DNA of 64,000 nt, taken from the NCBI GenBank assembly GCA_963764205.1, contig CAVXRN010000006.1:992001-1056000 (forward strand), written 5' to 3'. The DNA is from Chersky-840 sp963764205 (lineage in GTDB: Bacteria; Actinomycetota; Acidimicrobiia; Acidimicrobiales; UBA8190). Positions 34,879 through 43,977 of this stretch are shown one piece after another; positions within the stretch are counted from its first letter, which is position 1; every line of letters begins with the position of its first letter. The position numbers and the translations under genes were made by a program. The notes under the pieces were generated by a model. That model searched no databases and was not told the DNA's origin. It saw only the letters and a program-made list of their open reading frames with translations.

Positions 34879-36081
34879 CTACGACAGGCGTTCGACGACC
34901 ATGGCCATGCCCTGGCCGCCGCCGACGCACATCGACTCGAGGCCCCACGTCTTGTCCTCGTCGTCGAGGGCGTTGAGCAGCGTCGTCATGATGCGCGCCC
35001 CGGTCATCCCGAAGGGATGGCCGAGTGCGATGGAGCCGCCCTTCACGTTGAGCTTGTCCCACGCGATGCCGAGGTGCTTGGCCGACGGGATCACCTGTGC
35101 CGCGAAGGCCTCGTTGATCTCGACCAGGTCGATGTCGTCGATGGTCTTGCCGGCCCGCTTGAGGGCCTGGCGGCACGCCTCGATGGGCCCGAGGCCCATG
35201 ATCTCGGGGTCGAGCGCCGAGACGCCGCTCGAGACGATACGGGCCAAGGGCGTGATGCCGAGCTCGCTCGCCTTGGTCGCCGACATCACGATGACCGCGG
35301 CGGCGCCGTCGTTGAGGGGACAGGCGTTGCCGGCCGTGATCGTGCCGCCTTCGCGGAATACCGGCTTGAGCGCGGCCAGTCCCTCGACGGTGGTGTTCTC
35401 TCGGGGGCCGTCGTCCTTGGTCACCGTCGTGCCGTCGTCGAGGGTGACGGGGATGATCTCGCGCTCGAAGAACCCGTTCTTCTGCGACGCCACGGCGCGG
35501 TTCTGGCTGAGCGCCGCGAACTCGTCCATCTCCTGGCGCGTCACCTTCTCGTACTCCGCCACGTTCTCGGCCGTCTGGCCCATGGCGATGTAGACGTCGC
35601 TCAGCCCCTTGGGCGGTGCCCAGGGCTCGGTGACCGCAGGCCCGCGCGCCGCGGTGCGGGCCTCGGCCTCGGCGAAGGCCGGGTTGTGGGGACCGGTGTC
35701 CGATGCCCCGAACTGGAACCGGCTCACGGTCTCCACCCCGCCGGCAAGGAAGATGTCGCCTTCGCCCGCCTTGATGGCGTGGGCCGCCATGCGGATGGTC
35801 TGCAGCGACGAGGAGCAGTAGCGATTGACCGTGACGCCCGGCACGTCCACCCCGGCCAGCAGGGCCGCCACCCGTGCCACGTTGTAGCCCGCCTCACCGG
35901 CGGGCTGGCCGCAGCCGAGCATGACGTCTTCGACGAGGGTCGGGTCGAGCTGCGGCACCTTGGCCAGGACTTCCTTGATGACGAGCGCGGCGAGGTCGTC
36001 GGGGCGGCAGCTCACGAGCGAGCCCTTGTTGGCGCGCCCGATGGGCGTCCTTCCGGTGGCGACGATGACGGCGTCAGGCAT
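34879..36081 (-). CDS. Acetyl-CoA acyltransferase (thiolase)
   Basis: A 400-residue thiolase. The acylated Cys is in TVNRYCSSSLQT (about residue 90), the His in ALGHPFGMTGAR and the second Cys in MCVGGGQGM near the C-terminus. It carries out the last step of beta-oxidation, cleaving a 3-ketoacyl-CoA with CoA. The neighbours (acyl-CoA ligase downstream, FadE26/27-like dehydrogenases divergent upstream) put it in a steroid or branched-lipid degradation block. Residues around the active site are closer to FadA6/acetyl-CoA acetyltransferase types than to FadA5, but this cannot be settled by eye. Confidence 0.93.
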   Translation of the reverse strand: MPDAVIVATGRTPIGRANKGSLVSCRPDDLAALVIKEVLAKVPQLDPTLVEDVMLGCGQPAGEAGYNVARVAALLAGVDVPGVTVNRYCSSSLQTIRMAAHAIKAGEGDIFLAGGVETVSRFQFGASDTGPHNPAFAEAEARTAARGPAVTEPWAPPKGLSDVYIAMGQTAENVAEYEKVTRQEMDEFAALSQNRAVASQKNGFFEREIIPVTLDDGTTVTKDDGPRENTTVEGLAALKPVFREGGTITAGNACPLNDGAAAVIVMSATKASELGITPLARIVSSGVSALDPEIMGLGPIEACRQALKRAGKTIDDIDLVEINEAFAAQVIPSAKHLGIAWDKLNVKGGSIALGHPFGMTGARIMTTLLNALDDEDKTWGLESMCVGGGQGMAMVVERLS

Positions 36082-36118
36082 GCGTTGTGGCTCCTTGGGT
36101 GCGTGATCGGGCAAGAGC

Positions 36119-36631
36119 CTACGTTGACACAGGCGGCCCGGGACCACCCGCGGGCCGACGTGCACGCTCCGGCTCGTCGGGCACGATCCGCCACATCTCG
36201 ACGTGGGGGCCGATCCCGGGGATCTCGAAGACCTGACCCCGAGCCGCGAGCCCGGCCCGGGCGTAGAGCGTCGTCGCTCCCACCCGGGCGTTGCACCACG
36301 CCAGCCCGCCGCCTTTCGCCGCGACATGCTCGAGCAGGGCGTCGAGGACCAGCGCCCCGAGTCCGCGCCTCCGCGCGTCGTCTCGTGTCGCCATCCCCCG
36401 GATGCGCCAACCGTCGGGCCGATGCGGCTCCCACGGCGGGGGATCGGGGAGCACCGAGCCGACCGCCACCACCTCGTCGCCGAGCCGGATGGCCGCGTGC
36501 GCGCTGCGGGGGTCGTCGTCGTCGGGGTAGCGCGCCGTCTCCGCCGGTTGGTGCGGGCGCAGGACGCTCCGTCGTAACGGCCGCACGACCTGGGCATCTA
36601 CGAGCTCGACCACGATCGGACGGTCCGTCAC
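36119..36631 (-). CDS. GNAT-family N-acetyltransferase
   Basis: A 170-residue acetyltransferase fold: strands around HAAIRLGDEVVAVGSVLPD, then the acetyl-CoA-binding A motif RGMATRDDARRRGLGALVLDALLEHV, with the R/Q-x-x-G-x-G/A type loop as RRRGLG, and GATTLYARAGL near the end. Substrate unknown. The GTG at 36631 is chosen because the residues upstream look like noncoding shadow and would overlap a putative KstR site. Together with the FadE26-like gene it shares a 91-bp divergent region. Confidence 0.8.
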   Translation of the reverse strand: MTDRPIVVELVDAQVVRPLRRSVLRPHQPAETARYPDDDDPRSAHAAIRLGDEVVAVGSVLPDPPPWEPHRPDGWRIRGMATRDDARRRGLGALVLDALLEHVAAKGGGLAWCNARVGATTLYARAGLAARGQVFEIPGIGPHVEMWRIVPDEPERARRPAGGPGPPVST

Positions 36632-36678
36632 CGCAGGGGAGGATACGGGCCCACGCTGGCCCTTTTCAGCGGCCGAAC

Positions 36679-36692
36679 TGTAACCTGTTCCA
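36679..36692. promoter_or_regulatory. Exact KstR-type operator before the FadE26-like gene
   Basis: TGTAACCTGTTCCA matches the mycobacterial KstR motif TnnAACnnGTTnnA at every fixed position. It is 31 bp upstream of the FadE26-like start, in the gap shared with the divergent GNAT gene, a position suited to repression. No KstR gene is seen in this window. Confidence 0.7.
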
Positions 36693-36722
36693 AGTTCGAC
36701 CCGGAAGAAGGGCAGGGCGGGC

Positions 36723-37898
36723 ATGGAGATCGGCTACACCGAGGAACAGCAGGCGCTGCGCCAGGAGTTGCGCGAGTACTACGCCAACCTCCTCACCCCC
36801 GAGGTCGAGGCGGAGCTCTCCCACAGCAACGGCATCGGGCCCACCGTCCGGCGCATCACCAAGCAGATGGCCAGCGACGGCTGGCTCGGCATCGGGTGGC
36901 CCACGCAGTACGGGGGCCAGGGCCGCTCGGCCCTCGAACAGTTCATCTTCTTCGACGAGTCCATGCGGTCGGGCGCCCCGGTCCCGATGCTCACGATCAA
37001 CACCGTCGGGCCCACGATCATGAACTTCGGCACGGAGGAGCAGAAGGCGTTCTTCCTGCCCAAGATCCTGGCGGGCGAGATCCATTTCTGCATCGGCTAC
37101 TCCGAGCCCCAAGCCGGCACCGACCTCGCCGCCCTGCAGACGCGCGGCGTGGTCGACGGCGAAGAGCTCGTCATCAACGGGCAGAAGATCTTCACGTCGC
37201 TGGCGGGCGACGCCGACTACTGCTGGCTGGCGGTGCGCACCGATCCCGACGCCTCGAAGCACAAGGGCATCTCCATGGTGATCGTCCCCATGAACACGCC
37301 CGGGGTGCGCGTGGTGCCGATGTCGCTGATCGGTGACCACAACATCAACTACACCTTCTGGGAGGACGTGCGCGTCCCGTTGTCGAACGTGGTGGGCGGG
37401 CTCAACAACGGGTGGAGCCTGATCACGAACCAGCTCAACCACGAGCGGGTCACGCTGTGTTCGCCCGGCATCATCGAACGTGCTCTCGGGGACGTGCGGA
37501 AGTGGGCCCAGGACACCAAGCTCGCCGACGGACGGCGCGTCATCGACCAGGAGTGGGTGCGCATCGCGTTGGCCAAGGTGCACGCCAAGCTCGAGTTCCT
37601 CCGGCTCATCAACTGGAAGGTGGCGTGGAACGGCACCCAGGGGCGCCTCGACGTGGCCGACGCCTCGTCGATCAAGGTGTTCGGCACGGAGTTCTACATG
37701 GAGGCCCTCCGGGCTCTGTCCGAGGTGGTGGGCCAGTCCGGCTACCTCAGGCGGGGATCCCCCGAAGAGGTACTGCACGGGCGGCTCGAGGCCTACACGC
37801 GAGGTCTGGTCATCCTCACCTTCGGCGGCGGGACCAACGAGATCCAGCGCGACCTGATCGCCATCTTCGGCCTCGGCATGCCGCGGTCGCTTCGCTAG
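36723..37898 (+). CDS. Acyl-CoA dehydrogenase, FadE26 (ChsE4)-like subunit
   Basis: A 391-residue acyl-CoA dehydrogenase. Conserved stretches are the N-terminal helix LRQELREYYANLLTPEVEAE, GWLGIGWPTQYGGQGRSALEQ, the FAD-site motif IGYSEPQAGTDLAALQTR, and NTLGGTNE-like FGGGTNEIQRDLIA at the end. These follow mycobacterial FadE26 (ChsE4), which with FadE27 forms an alpha2beta2 dehydrogenase that oxidises a steroid C26-CoA side chain (family knowledge). Directly downstream is a FadE27-like gene with only 14 bp between. A perfect KstR-type site precedes it. The reaction here is inferred from similarity and pairing. Confidence 0.88.
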   Translation: MEIGYTEEQQALRQELREYYANLLTPEVEAELSHSNGIGPTVRRITKQMASDGWLGIGWPTQYGGQGRSALEQFIFFDESMRSGAPVPMLTINTVGPTIMNFGTEEQKAFFLPKILAGEIHFCIGYSEPQAGTDLAALQTRGVVDGEELVINGQKIFTSLAGDADYCWLAVRTDPDASKHKGISMVIVPMNTPGVRVVPMSLIGDHNINYTFWEDVRVPLSNVVGGLNNGWSLITNQLNHERVTLCSPGIIERALGDVRKWAQDTKLADGRRVIDQEWVRIALAKVHAKLEFLRLINWKVAWNGTQGRLDVADASSIKVFGTEFYMEALRALSEVVGQSGYLRRGSPEEVLHGRLEAYTRGLVILTFGGGTNEIQRDLIAIFGLGMPRSLR

Positions 37899-37912
37899 AA
37901 AGTAGAGACGAC

Positions 37913-39031
37913 GTGGACTTCTCCTTCACCGAGGAGCAGGAGGCCGTCAGGGAGCTGGCGGCCCGCATCTTCTCCGATCTCTCCACGCCCGAGCGCCTCC
38001 GCGAGGTCGAGGAGACCGACGAGCGTTTCGACCGCAAGCTCTGGGGCGAGTTGGCATCGGCCGGGTTGCTCGGCATCTGGCTCCCCGAGTCGGTCGGGGG
38101 CTCGGGGCTCGGCTTCGTGGCGGCCGGCATCGTGGCCGAGGAGGCGGGCCGGGTCGCCGCCGCGGTCCCCTTCGTCGCCAGTGCCGTGCTCGGCGCCGGT
38201 CCTATTCTCGAATTCGGCGACGGGGAGCAGCAGCGTCGCTGGCTCGAGCCCATGGTGGCAGGAGACGTCGTGCTCAGCGCGGCGCTGGTGGAACAGGGCG
38301 GCGATCCCTTCAGCCCGCACACCACCGCGACGCGCCAAGGAGACGGGTGGCGGATCGACGGCACCAAGTCGTTCGTGCCCGCCGGCATGGTGGCCCAGGC
38401 CATCGTGGTCTCGGCCCGTACCGACGACGGCATCGGGCTCTTCGTCGTCGACCCCGGCGCGCCGGGCGTGGCGCGTCGTGCCCAGGAGGCCACGAGCCGG
38501 CAGATCGAGGCCGAGCTCGAGTTGTCGGGTGTGGTCGTCGGCCCCGGAGAGGTCCTCGTGGCGGGCCCCGCCGGCATCGACGCGTTGCGGTGGCTCCTCG
38601 AGCACGCCGAGGCGGCGCTGTGTCTGTGTGTGGCGGGTGCCTGTGATGCCGCGGTCAAGCTCACGGCGCAGTACACCACCCAACGAGAGCAATTCGGCAA
38701 GCCCATCGCCACGTTCCAGGCCGTGGGCCAGCGCGCCGCCGACGCCTACATCGACGCCGAGGCCGTGCGGCTCACGGCGTGGCAGGCGACGTGGCGACTG
38801 GCCGAAGGCCTGCCCGCCACCAGTGAGGTGGCCGTGGCCAAGTTCTGGGCCGACGACGGTGCTCAACGCGTCGTCCACGCCGCCCAGCACCTCCACGGCG
38901 GCATGGGTGTCGACCGCGACTACCCGTTGCACCGGTACTACCTGCTCACCAAGCACCTGGCGCTCACACTCGGAGGCGCCACGACCAGCCTGCTGCGGCT
39001 GGGCGAGGTGCTCGCCAACGAACCGGCCTGA
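37913..39031 (+). CDS. Acyl-CoA dehydrogenase, FadE27 (ChsE5)-like subunit
   Basis: A 372-residue partner subunit. It starts with GTG and reads DFSFTEEQEAVRELAARIFSD, then TDERFDRKLWGELASAGLLGIWLPESVGGSGLG, and near the end HLHGGMGVDRDYPLHRYYLLTKHLALTLGGAT, a hallmark of FadE27/FadE28-type subunits. Length is as expected for FadE27 (373). Several residues in the FAD-binding and catalytic regions are degenerate compared with normal dehydrogenases, as usual for these subunits, which support the FadE26-type partner. It ends 43 bp before the convergent saccharopine-type gene. Confidence 0.88.
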   Translation: MDFSFTEEQEAVRELAARIFSDLSTPERLREVEETDERFDRKLWGELASAGLLGIWLPESVGGSGLGFVAAGIVAEEAGRVAAAVPFVASAVLGAGPILEFGDGEQQRRWLEPMVAGDVVLSAALVEQGGDPFSPHTTATRQGDGWRIDGTKSFVPAGMVAQAIVVSARTDDGIGLFVVDPGAPGVARRAQEATSRQIEAELELSGVVVGPGEVLVAGPAGIDALRWLLEHAEAALCLCVAGACDAAVKLTAQYTTQREQFGKPIATFQAVGQRAADAYIDAEAVRLTAWQATWRLAEGLPATSEVAVAKFWADDGAQRVVHAAQHLHGGMGVDRDYPLHRYYLLTKHLALTLGGATTSLLRLGEVLANEPA

Positions 39032-39074
39032 GGTCGGCGCCGGCCTGAGCTCCGCGCGTCCGTGAGGTCGGGTC

Positions 39075-40121
39075 CTACCCGATGTCGTGCACCTTGGCGC
39101 CGTCGAGCTCCCGGACGAAGTCGGCGCCGAGCGCCTGGGACGGGGTGTAGGCACCCGGAGCGACGCGGCCCGACACGAGCCGTTGCGCGATCCGCACCAC
39201 GGCGTCAGCGGTGAGGTCGTAGGGGTCGAGCGTCGTGACGGTCCCGGTGAGCGACTTCCCCGCGGCGTCGGTGACCTGGCCCCACAGTTGCCCCTGGGTC
39301 TTGGCCCTGGTCTCGGCCGACGGGCCGGGCAACCTGCCCACGACGCGCTTCAACATGCCCTGGACCATCCGATTGCGAGTCGCACCGCCGGCCGCCTGGG
39401 CCAGCGCCATCACCGGTGCGATCGAGGGCGGCAGGGCGGCGAACACCACGATGTCGCCGATGCCGGTGGAGCGATACGCCGTGGCCACGTCACCCCAGGC
39501 GATGGCGTGCGCGGTGGACCGTCCGTCGGCGAACTCGACCTGACGCCGGCGACGGTCCGGCGGGACGGGGCCGATGACGCCGTCGACCCGGGCCCGTGCG
39601 GCGGTGCCCAGTGACTCCATGGCCGTCTTGGCCGTCCCCGGGCTCACCCCGCCCGACGCCCGGAGGGCGAGCTCGAGACGCACCGCGCCCGGCAGCGCAC
39701 GGGCCAGCATGGCGGCCAGGCAGTCCGAGGGCACCACGTCGAACCCGGCCCCCGGCAGCAGCACGACGCCCCGGGCCCGGGCTTCGTCGTCGCGGGCGAG
39801 GACGGCTTCGAACACGTCGATCTCGCCGGTGATGTCGAGGTAGTGCGTCCCCGCGGCGAGACAGGCGTCCACCATCGGCTCCGACGTCGACGAGAACGGG
39901 CCGGCGCAATGGGCCACCACGTCGATGCCCTTGAGCGCGGCGTGCAGGGCGGCGGGGTCCGACAGGTCCACGGTGCGGTGCTCGAGCTCGAAGCGCTCGC
40001 CCAGCGCCCGCAGCCGGCGCTCGTCGCGTCCCGCGATGACCGGGAGCTCCCCCCGTTCGGCCGCGAGCGCCGCCACCAGGCGTCCCGTGTACCCGTACGC
40101 GCCGTAGATCATCCAGCTCAT
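39075..40121 (-). CDS. Saccharopine dehydrogenase-like (trans-acting enoyl reductase family) oxidoreductase
   Basis: A 348-residue NAD(P)-binding protein: MIYGAYGYTGRLVAALAAERG is the Rossmann motif, followed by VVAHCAGPFSSTSEPMVDACLAAGTHYLDITGE (the second hallmark) and LLPGAGFDVVPSDCLAAMLA. These belong to the SDH/saccharopine-reductase-like family that includes mycobacterial trans-acting enoyl reductases. The exact substrate is unclear; the lysine pathway is unlikely given context. It converges on the FadE27-like gene and is divergent from the phosphoesterase gene. Confidence 0.85.
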   Translation of the reverse strand: MSWMIYGAYGYTGRLVAALAAERGELPVIAGRDERRLRALGERFELEHRTVDLSDPAALHAALKGIDVVAHCAGPFSSTSEPMVDACLAAGTHYLDITGEIDVFEAVLARDDEARARGVVLLPGAGFDVVPSDCLAAMLARALPGAVRLELALRASGGVSPGTAKTAMESLGTAARARVDGVIGPVPPDRRRRQVEFADGRSTAHAIAWGDVATAYRSTGIGDIVVFAALPPSIAPVMALAQAAGGATRNRMVQGMLKRVVGRLPGPSAETRAKTQGQLWGQVTDAAGKSLTGTVTTLDPYDLTADAVVRIAQRLVSGRVAPGAYTPSQALGADFVRELDGAKVHDIG

Positions 40122-40261
40122 GCGCCCACCTCGGTGCTCGGGAACGACCGGCGTCACCCTACCGGGCGTCCATCGAGCTGTCGGGCAGCAGCGCCCGCGG
40201 CCCCGGCCGCTACGGTCGCGGGCACCGAAGACCGGTGCGAGGCGAGAGGAACGGGTTGGAG

Positions 40262-41818
40262 ATGGCCGGACCGAGCAGGGACAACGCACTCGATCACGTC
40301 GTCGTGCTCGCGTTCGAGAACCGCTCGTTCGACAACCTCCTCGGTCGGCTCTACGAGCCCGGCGACGTGGCGTCGTTCGAGGGCGTGATCGGCAAGGAGC
40401 TCGCCAACCCCATCCCCGAATGGGCGCAGGACAGCGGGGGCCGAGCCTCGGTTCCCTACGGCGTCGCCCCCGACATGGACACGCCCAACCCCGACCCCGG
40501 TGAGGAGTACCAGCACGTCAACACCCAGCTGTTCGGGATCGTCGACCCCCCCGCCAACCGTTGCACGCTGGCCGACAAGATGGAGGCGCCCTACAACGCA
40601 CCGAGCTCGTCGGGTGTCGTGCCGACGATGGACGGGTTCGTGGCCGACTACATCAGCGCCTTCAGCGCCGAGATCGGCAGACAACCGACCTACGACGAGT
40701 ACGCCCAGATCATGACGGGGTACACACCGCAGCAGATGCCCGTCGTCTCGGCCCTGGCGCGCGGCTTCGCCGTCTTCGACCATTGGTTCTGCGAGGTGCC
40801 GTCCCAGACATTCGCCAACCGGTCGTTCTTCCACGCCGCCACGTCGTCGGGCTACGTCGTCAACATGGGCCCGCCCGACTCGTTCCCGGTCCACAACACG
40901 GCCGAGACACTGTTCGAGCGCCTGGAGTCCAAGGGGCTCACGTGGCGCATCTACTGTGACCCCCCCAGCCACGTCTCGTTCACGGGGCTCGTCCACGCGG
41001 CCCGGCTGTACACGCGCTTCGCCGACAACTTCTTCACGACCGACCGCTTCCTGGCCGACGCCGAGAGCGGCGACCTCCCGACGTACTCGTTCATCGAGCC
41101 CAACATGTGGCACGGGCACAACGACATGCACCCGGCGTTCAACGTGCTCATCCCCGGCATGGAGATCGACGCCGCCACGTCGTTGGTGGGAGGCGACGCG
41201 CTCCTGGCCAAGATCTACAACGCGGTGCGGTCGTCGGCCTCCGCACAGGGGTCCAACGCCTACAACACGTTGCTCATGGTCAACTTCGACGAGCACGGGG
41301 GCACCTACGACCACGTGCCGCCACCACCGGTAGCGCGGCCCGATCCCGCCGCGCCGCCCGGGCAGTTCGGCTTCATGTTCGACCGCTCCGGGGTGCGCGT
41401 CCCCGCCCTGGCCATCTCGGCCTGGATCCCGGAGCGGACCGTGGTGCAAAACGAGTACCGCAACACCTCGATCATCCGGACCATGCGGGAACGGTGGGCC
41501 TTGGGCCCACCGTTCTCCGGTCGCGACGCGGTCGCCCGTGACGTCGCCCCCGTGCTCTGCCTCGACACTCCCCGGGCGCCCGAGGATTGGCCCGACGCCG
41601 TGGGCCGGGCCGTGCCACAGCTCGGCCCCGCCGCCGCGAGCGCGGACGCTCCTCTGCGCCCCATGGCCCGCGCCGCGCTGAGAGGCCTCCTGGCCCTGGG
41701 CAAGGAGATGGGTCGGACCGTGCCCGACATGTTGCACGAGGGCATCAAGAGCGGCGAGGCCATCTCGATGCTCCATGACTGCTTCGGGCACGTCTTCCCC
41801 GAGCTCTGCCGGCACTAG
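40262..41818 (+). CDS. Phospholipase C/phosphoesterase family protein, 518 aa
   Basis: An alkaline-phosphatase-fold phosphoesterase of the bacterial phospholipase C family. It begins with DHVVVLAFENRSFDNLLGRL (the Glu-Asn metal/nucleophile region) and carries HWFCEVPSQTFANRSFFHAATSSGYV, then GLTWRIYCD, SFIEPNMW and VNFDEHGGTYDHVPPP, which hold the conserved Asp/His metal ligands. Known homologues cleave phosphatidylcholine and sphingomyelin, usually after Tat export. No Tat or Sec signal precedes the conserved start here, so it appears cytoplasmic, or the true start lies in an upstream context I do not see. Substrate unknown. Confidence 0.88.
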   Translation: MAGPSRDNALDHVVVLAFENRSFDNLLGRLYEPGDVASFEGVIGKELANPIPEWAQDSGGRASVPYGVAPDMDTPNPDPGEEYQHVNTQLFGIVDPPANRCTLADKMEAPYNAPSSSGVVPTMDGFVADYISAFSAEIGRQPTYDEYAQIMTGYTPQQMPVVSALARGFAVFDHWFCEVPSQTFANRSFFHAATSSGYVVNMGPPDSFPVHNTAETLFERLESKGLTWRIYCDPPSHVSFTGLVHAARLYTRFADNFFTTDRFLADAESGDLPTYSFIEPNMWHGHNDMHPAFNVLIPGMEIDAATSLVGGDALLAKIYNAVRSSASAQGSNAYNTLLMVNFDEHGGTYDHVPPPPVARPDPAAPPGQFGFMFDRSGVRVPALAISAWIPERTVVQNEYRNTSIIRTMRERWALGPPFSGRDAVARDVAPVLCLDTPRAPEDWPDAVGRAVPQLGPAAASADAPLRPMARAALRGLLALGKEMGRTVPDMLHEGIKSGEAISMLHDCFGHVFPELCRH

Positions 41819-41957
41819 GACTGGCACTCGAGCCTCGGGCACAGCCGCAGCCACGTCGTGCCACGCGGCGCGACAGCGGACCTCGCGTCTTCGGATCGAT
41901 CGAGCGCATCCACGGTATGGTCGACGGTGACAGGAGCCTTTCGAAGGGACACCGACC

Positions 41958-42170
41958 GTGGCGGAGGAACTGGACCAGGATCTGGTTGGCACCGTCGGCC
42001 AGGTGACCGTCCCCATCACGCCGGCCCGACCGGGCGAGGTCGTGCTCCCCGTCCGAGGTGGCACCGAGGCGTTCACCGCGTGCGCAGACGAGCCCATCGC
42101 CAAGTACGCCCGCGTCGTCGTCGTCGACTGCCTTTCCGGGCGAACCGTCTCTGTCACGACGCTGTCATGA
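41958..42170 (+). CDS. Short NfeD-like OB-fold protein, 70 aa
   Basis: A short protein: DLVGTVGQVTVPITPARPGEVVLPVRGG, then AKYARVVVVDCLSGRTVSVTTL. This is the five-strand OB fold found at the C-terminus of NfeD proteins, which assist stomatin/flotillin proteins; no membrane helix is present, unlike most NfeD. The GTG start at 41958 follows GAAGGGAC. It precedes the SPFH/flotillin gene by 27 bp, the usual nfeD-flotillin pairing. Confidence 0.8.
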   Translation: MAEELDQDLVGTVGQVTVPITPARPGEVVLPVRGGTEAFTACADEPIAKYARVVVVDCLSGRTVSVTTLS

Positions 42171-42197
42171 TCGTCTGCCCGCCCAGGAGGTAACGCC

Positions 42198-43592
42198 ATG
42201 TTGTTCTGGCACGTCCCCGCCCCGAACGAAGCATTGTTGATCTCCGGGTCGCGCCGCAGGGCCCAGGACACGCAATTCCGGATCGTGACGGGCCACGGCT
42301 GCTTCGTGTTGCCCATCAAGCAGAAGGCCCGCTTCCTGTCGCTGTCGCTACGGGAGGCGGAGATCGCCGAGGACTGCATCACGACGCAGGGCATCCGCCT
42401 CCACATCCGCGCCATCGCCGCCTTCAAAGTCGGTGACGACCCGGTCTCCATCGCCAACGCGGCACGTCGGTTCCTGGCCGAGCAGGACCGCATGGAGGAG
42501 CTCGTGGGCCGGATCTTCGCGGGCCACCTTCGCTCCATCATCGGAAGTCTCACCGTCGAGGAGATCATCCGGGAGCGGGATCGTCTCGCCCAAGAGGTGA
42601 AAGACGGCAGCCACGGCGAGATGGAGAAACTCGGCATCGTCGTCGACTCCCTCCAGATCCAGGAGATCGAGGACTCGACCGGCTACATCAACAACATCGC
42701 CGCCCCGCACGCCGCTGCGGTGGCGAGCCAGGCCCGCATCGCCGGAGCCAAGGCCGACCAGGAGGCCACCGAGCGCGAGCAGGAGGCCGCCGCGCTGAAA
42801 GCGCAGTACACGCGCGACACGGCCATCAAGCAGGCCGGGTTCTCGGCCGAGACCGAGCAGGCCAAGGCCAAAGCCGCCCAGGCCGGCCCGCTGGCCGAGG
42901 CGCAGGCGTCACAGCAGGTCATCGAGCAGCAGACGATGTTGGCCGAGCGCGCCGCGCAGCTGACCGAGAAGCGACTCGAGTCCGAAGTGCGCCGCCCCGC
43001 CGACGCCGACGCGTACAAGACCAGAACGCAGGCCGACGCCGATCGCGACAAGGTCAAGGCCGAGACCGAAGCCGAAGCCTTCCGCCAGCGGGCCTTGGCC
43101 GAAGCCAACCGCGACACCGTGAACTTCACCACCGAGGCCGAGGCCAACCGCCAGCGCATGATCGCGGAAGCGGCGGCGGAGGCCGAGAAGGTGCGGGCCG
43201 CCGCCGACGCCGAGGCCAAGAAGCACCAGGCCGACGGCGAGGCGTATGCGCAGCGCACGGTGGCTGCGGCCGAGGCCGAGGCCATCAACGCCAGAGCCGC
43301 GGCCCTCGCCGACGGGAACCAGGCGCTCATCGCCGCCAACAAGCTCATCGACGTGCTGCCGAGCCTCGTCCAGGAGTCCGCCAAGGGGATCGCCGGGTCG
43401 AACCTCACCATCCTCAACGGGACCGAGGGGGTCAACGAGGTGGTGACCGGCGTCGTCGGGCAGGGCCTGTCGATCTACGAGGCCCTGCGGAAGTCCGTGG
43501 CCACCACCCGGGCGGTCGAGGCCGACACCGCGCCGCCCGTCGAGGCGGGCGACAACGGGACCACGCCGGTCCGAGCCAAGGAAGCCCACTAG
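42198..43592 (+). CDS. Flotillin/SPFH-domain protein, 464 aa
   Basis: The SPFH domain covers about residues 10-200 (FRIVTGHGCFVLPIKQKARFLSLSLREAEI, then TTQGIRLHIRAIAAFKVGDD and GRIFAGHLRSIIGSLTVEEIIRERDRL), followed by a long Ala/Glu-rich coiled coil (200-400) with repeated EAE motifs that oligomerises the protein, and a short C-terminal part. Such proteins organise membrane microdomains. No clear N-terminal membrane helix is visible, so membrane contact may be through a hydrophobic hairpin. It is paired with the upstream NfeD-like gene, the standard operon for flotillins. Confidence 0.9.
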   Translation: MLFWHVPAPNEALLISGSRRRAQDTQFRIVTGHGCFVLPIKQKARFLSLSLREAEIAEDCITTQGIRLHIRAIAAFKVGDDPVSIANAARRFLAEQDRMEELVGRIFAGHLRSIIGSLTVEEIIRERDRLAQEVKDGSHGEMEKLGIVVDSLQIQEIEDSTGYINNIAAPHAAAVASQARIAGAKADQEATEREQEAAALKAQYTRDTAIKQAGFSAETEQAKAKAAQAGPLAEAQASQQVIEQQTMLAERAAQLTEKRLESEVRRPADADAYKTRTQADADRDKVKAETEAEAFRQRALAEANRDTVNFTTEAEANRQRMIAEAAAEAEKVRAAADAEAKKHQADGEAYAQRTVAAAEAEAINARAAALADGNQALIAANKLIDVLPSLVQESAKGIAGSNLTILNGTEGVNEVVTGVVGQGLSIYEALRKSVATTRAVEADTAPPVEAGDNGTTPVRAKEAH

Positions 43593-43619
43593 CCGAAGTC
43601 GGCCGATACGCTCGATTCG

Positions 43620-43967
43620 GTGAGAGAGGTCTCGGCCGCACGGTTCGACGAGCTGGTGGGCGAGGCCCTCGCCGGGCTGCCCGAGCAGTTCGCCACGGCC
43701 ATGGAGAACGTGGCGGTGATCGTCGAGGACCATGCCGAAGGACGGAACCTGTTCGGACTGTACGAGGGCGTGCCCCTCACGAGACGCGGCCCGCTGAGCT
43801 ACGCGGGCGTCATGCCCGATCGGATCACGCTGTACCAGGAGACGATCTCCCAGTACGCGCAGACCGAAGAGCAACTCGTGGCGCAGATCCGCAAGACCGT
43901 CATCCACGAGGTGGCGCACCACTTCGGCATCTCGGACCCCCGCTTGGAGGAGCTCGGCTGGGCGTAG
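43620..43967 (+). CDS. Zincin-like metallopeptidase (COG3824 type), 115 aa
   Basis: A small metalloprotease-fold protein with HEVAHHFG (zinc motif HExxH at residues 96-100) near the end, followed by DPRLEELGW, where the third ligand normally lies. The first part (RFDELVGEALAGLPEQFATAMENVAVIVED) and GLYEGVPLTRRG are the standard COG3824 pattern. The GTG start is 28 bp after the flotillin stop and the ORF is the usual family length. These proteins are widespread in actinobacteria and of unknown target. Confidence 0.9.
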   Translation: MREVSAARFDELVGEALAGLPEQFATAMENVAVIVEDHAEGRNLFGLYEGVPLTRRGPLSYAGVMPDRITLYQETISQYAQTEEQLVAQIRKTVIHEVAHHFGISDPRLEELGWA

Positions 43968-43977
43968 GATCGCGCCG

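Noticed and set aside
40154..42637. An 827-codon minus-strand frame opposite the phosphoesterase and flotillin genes
   Set aside because: No domain or motif; it overlaps two well-supported genes on the other strand.
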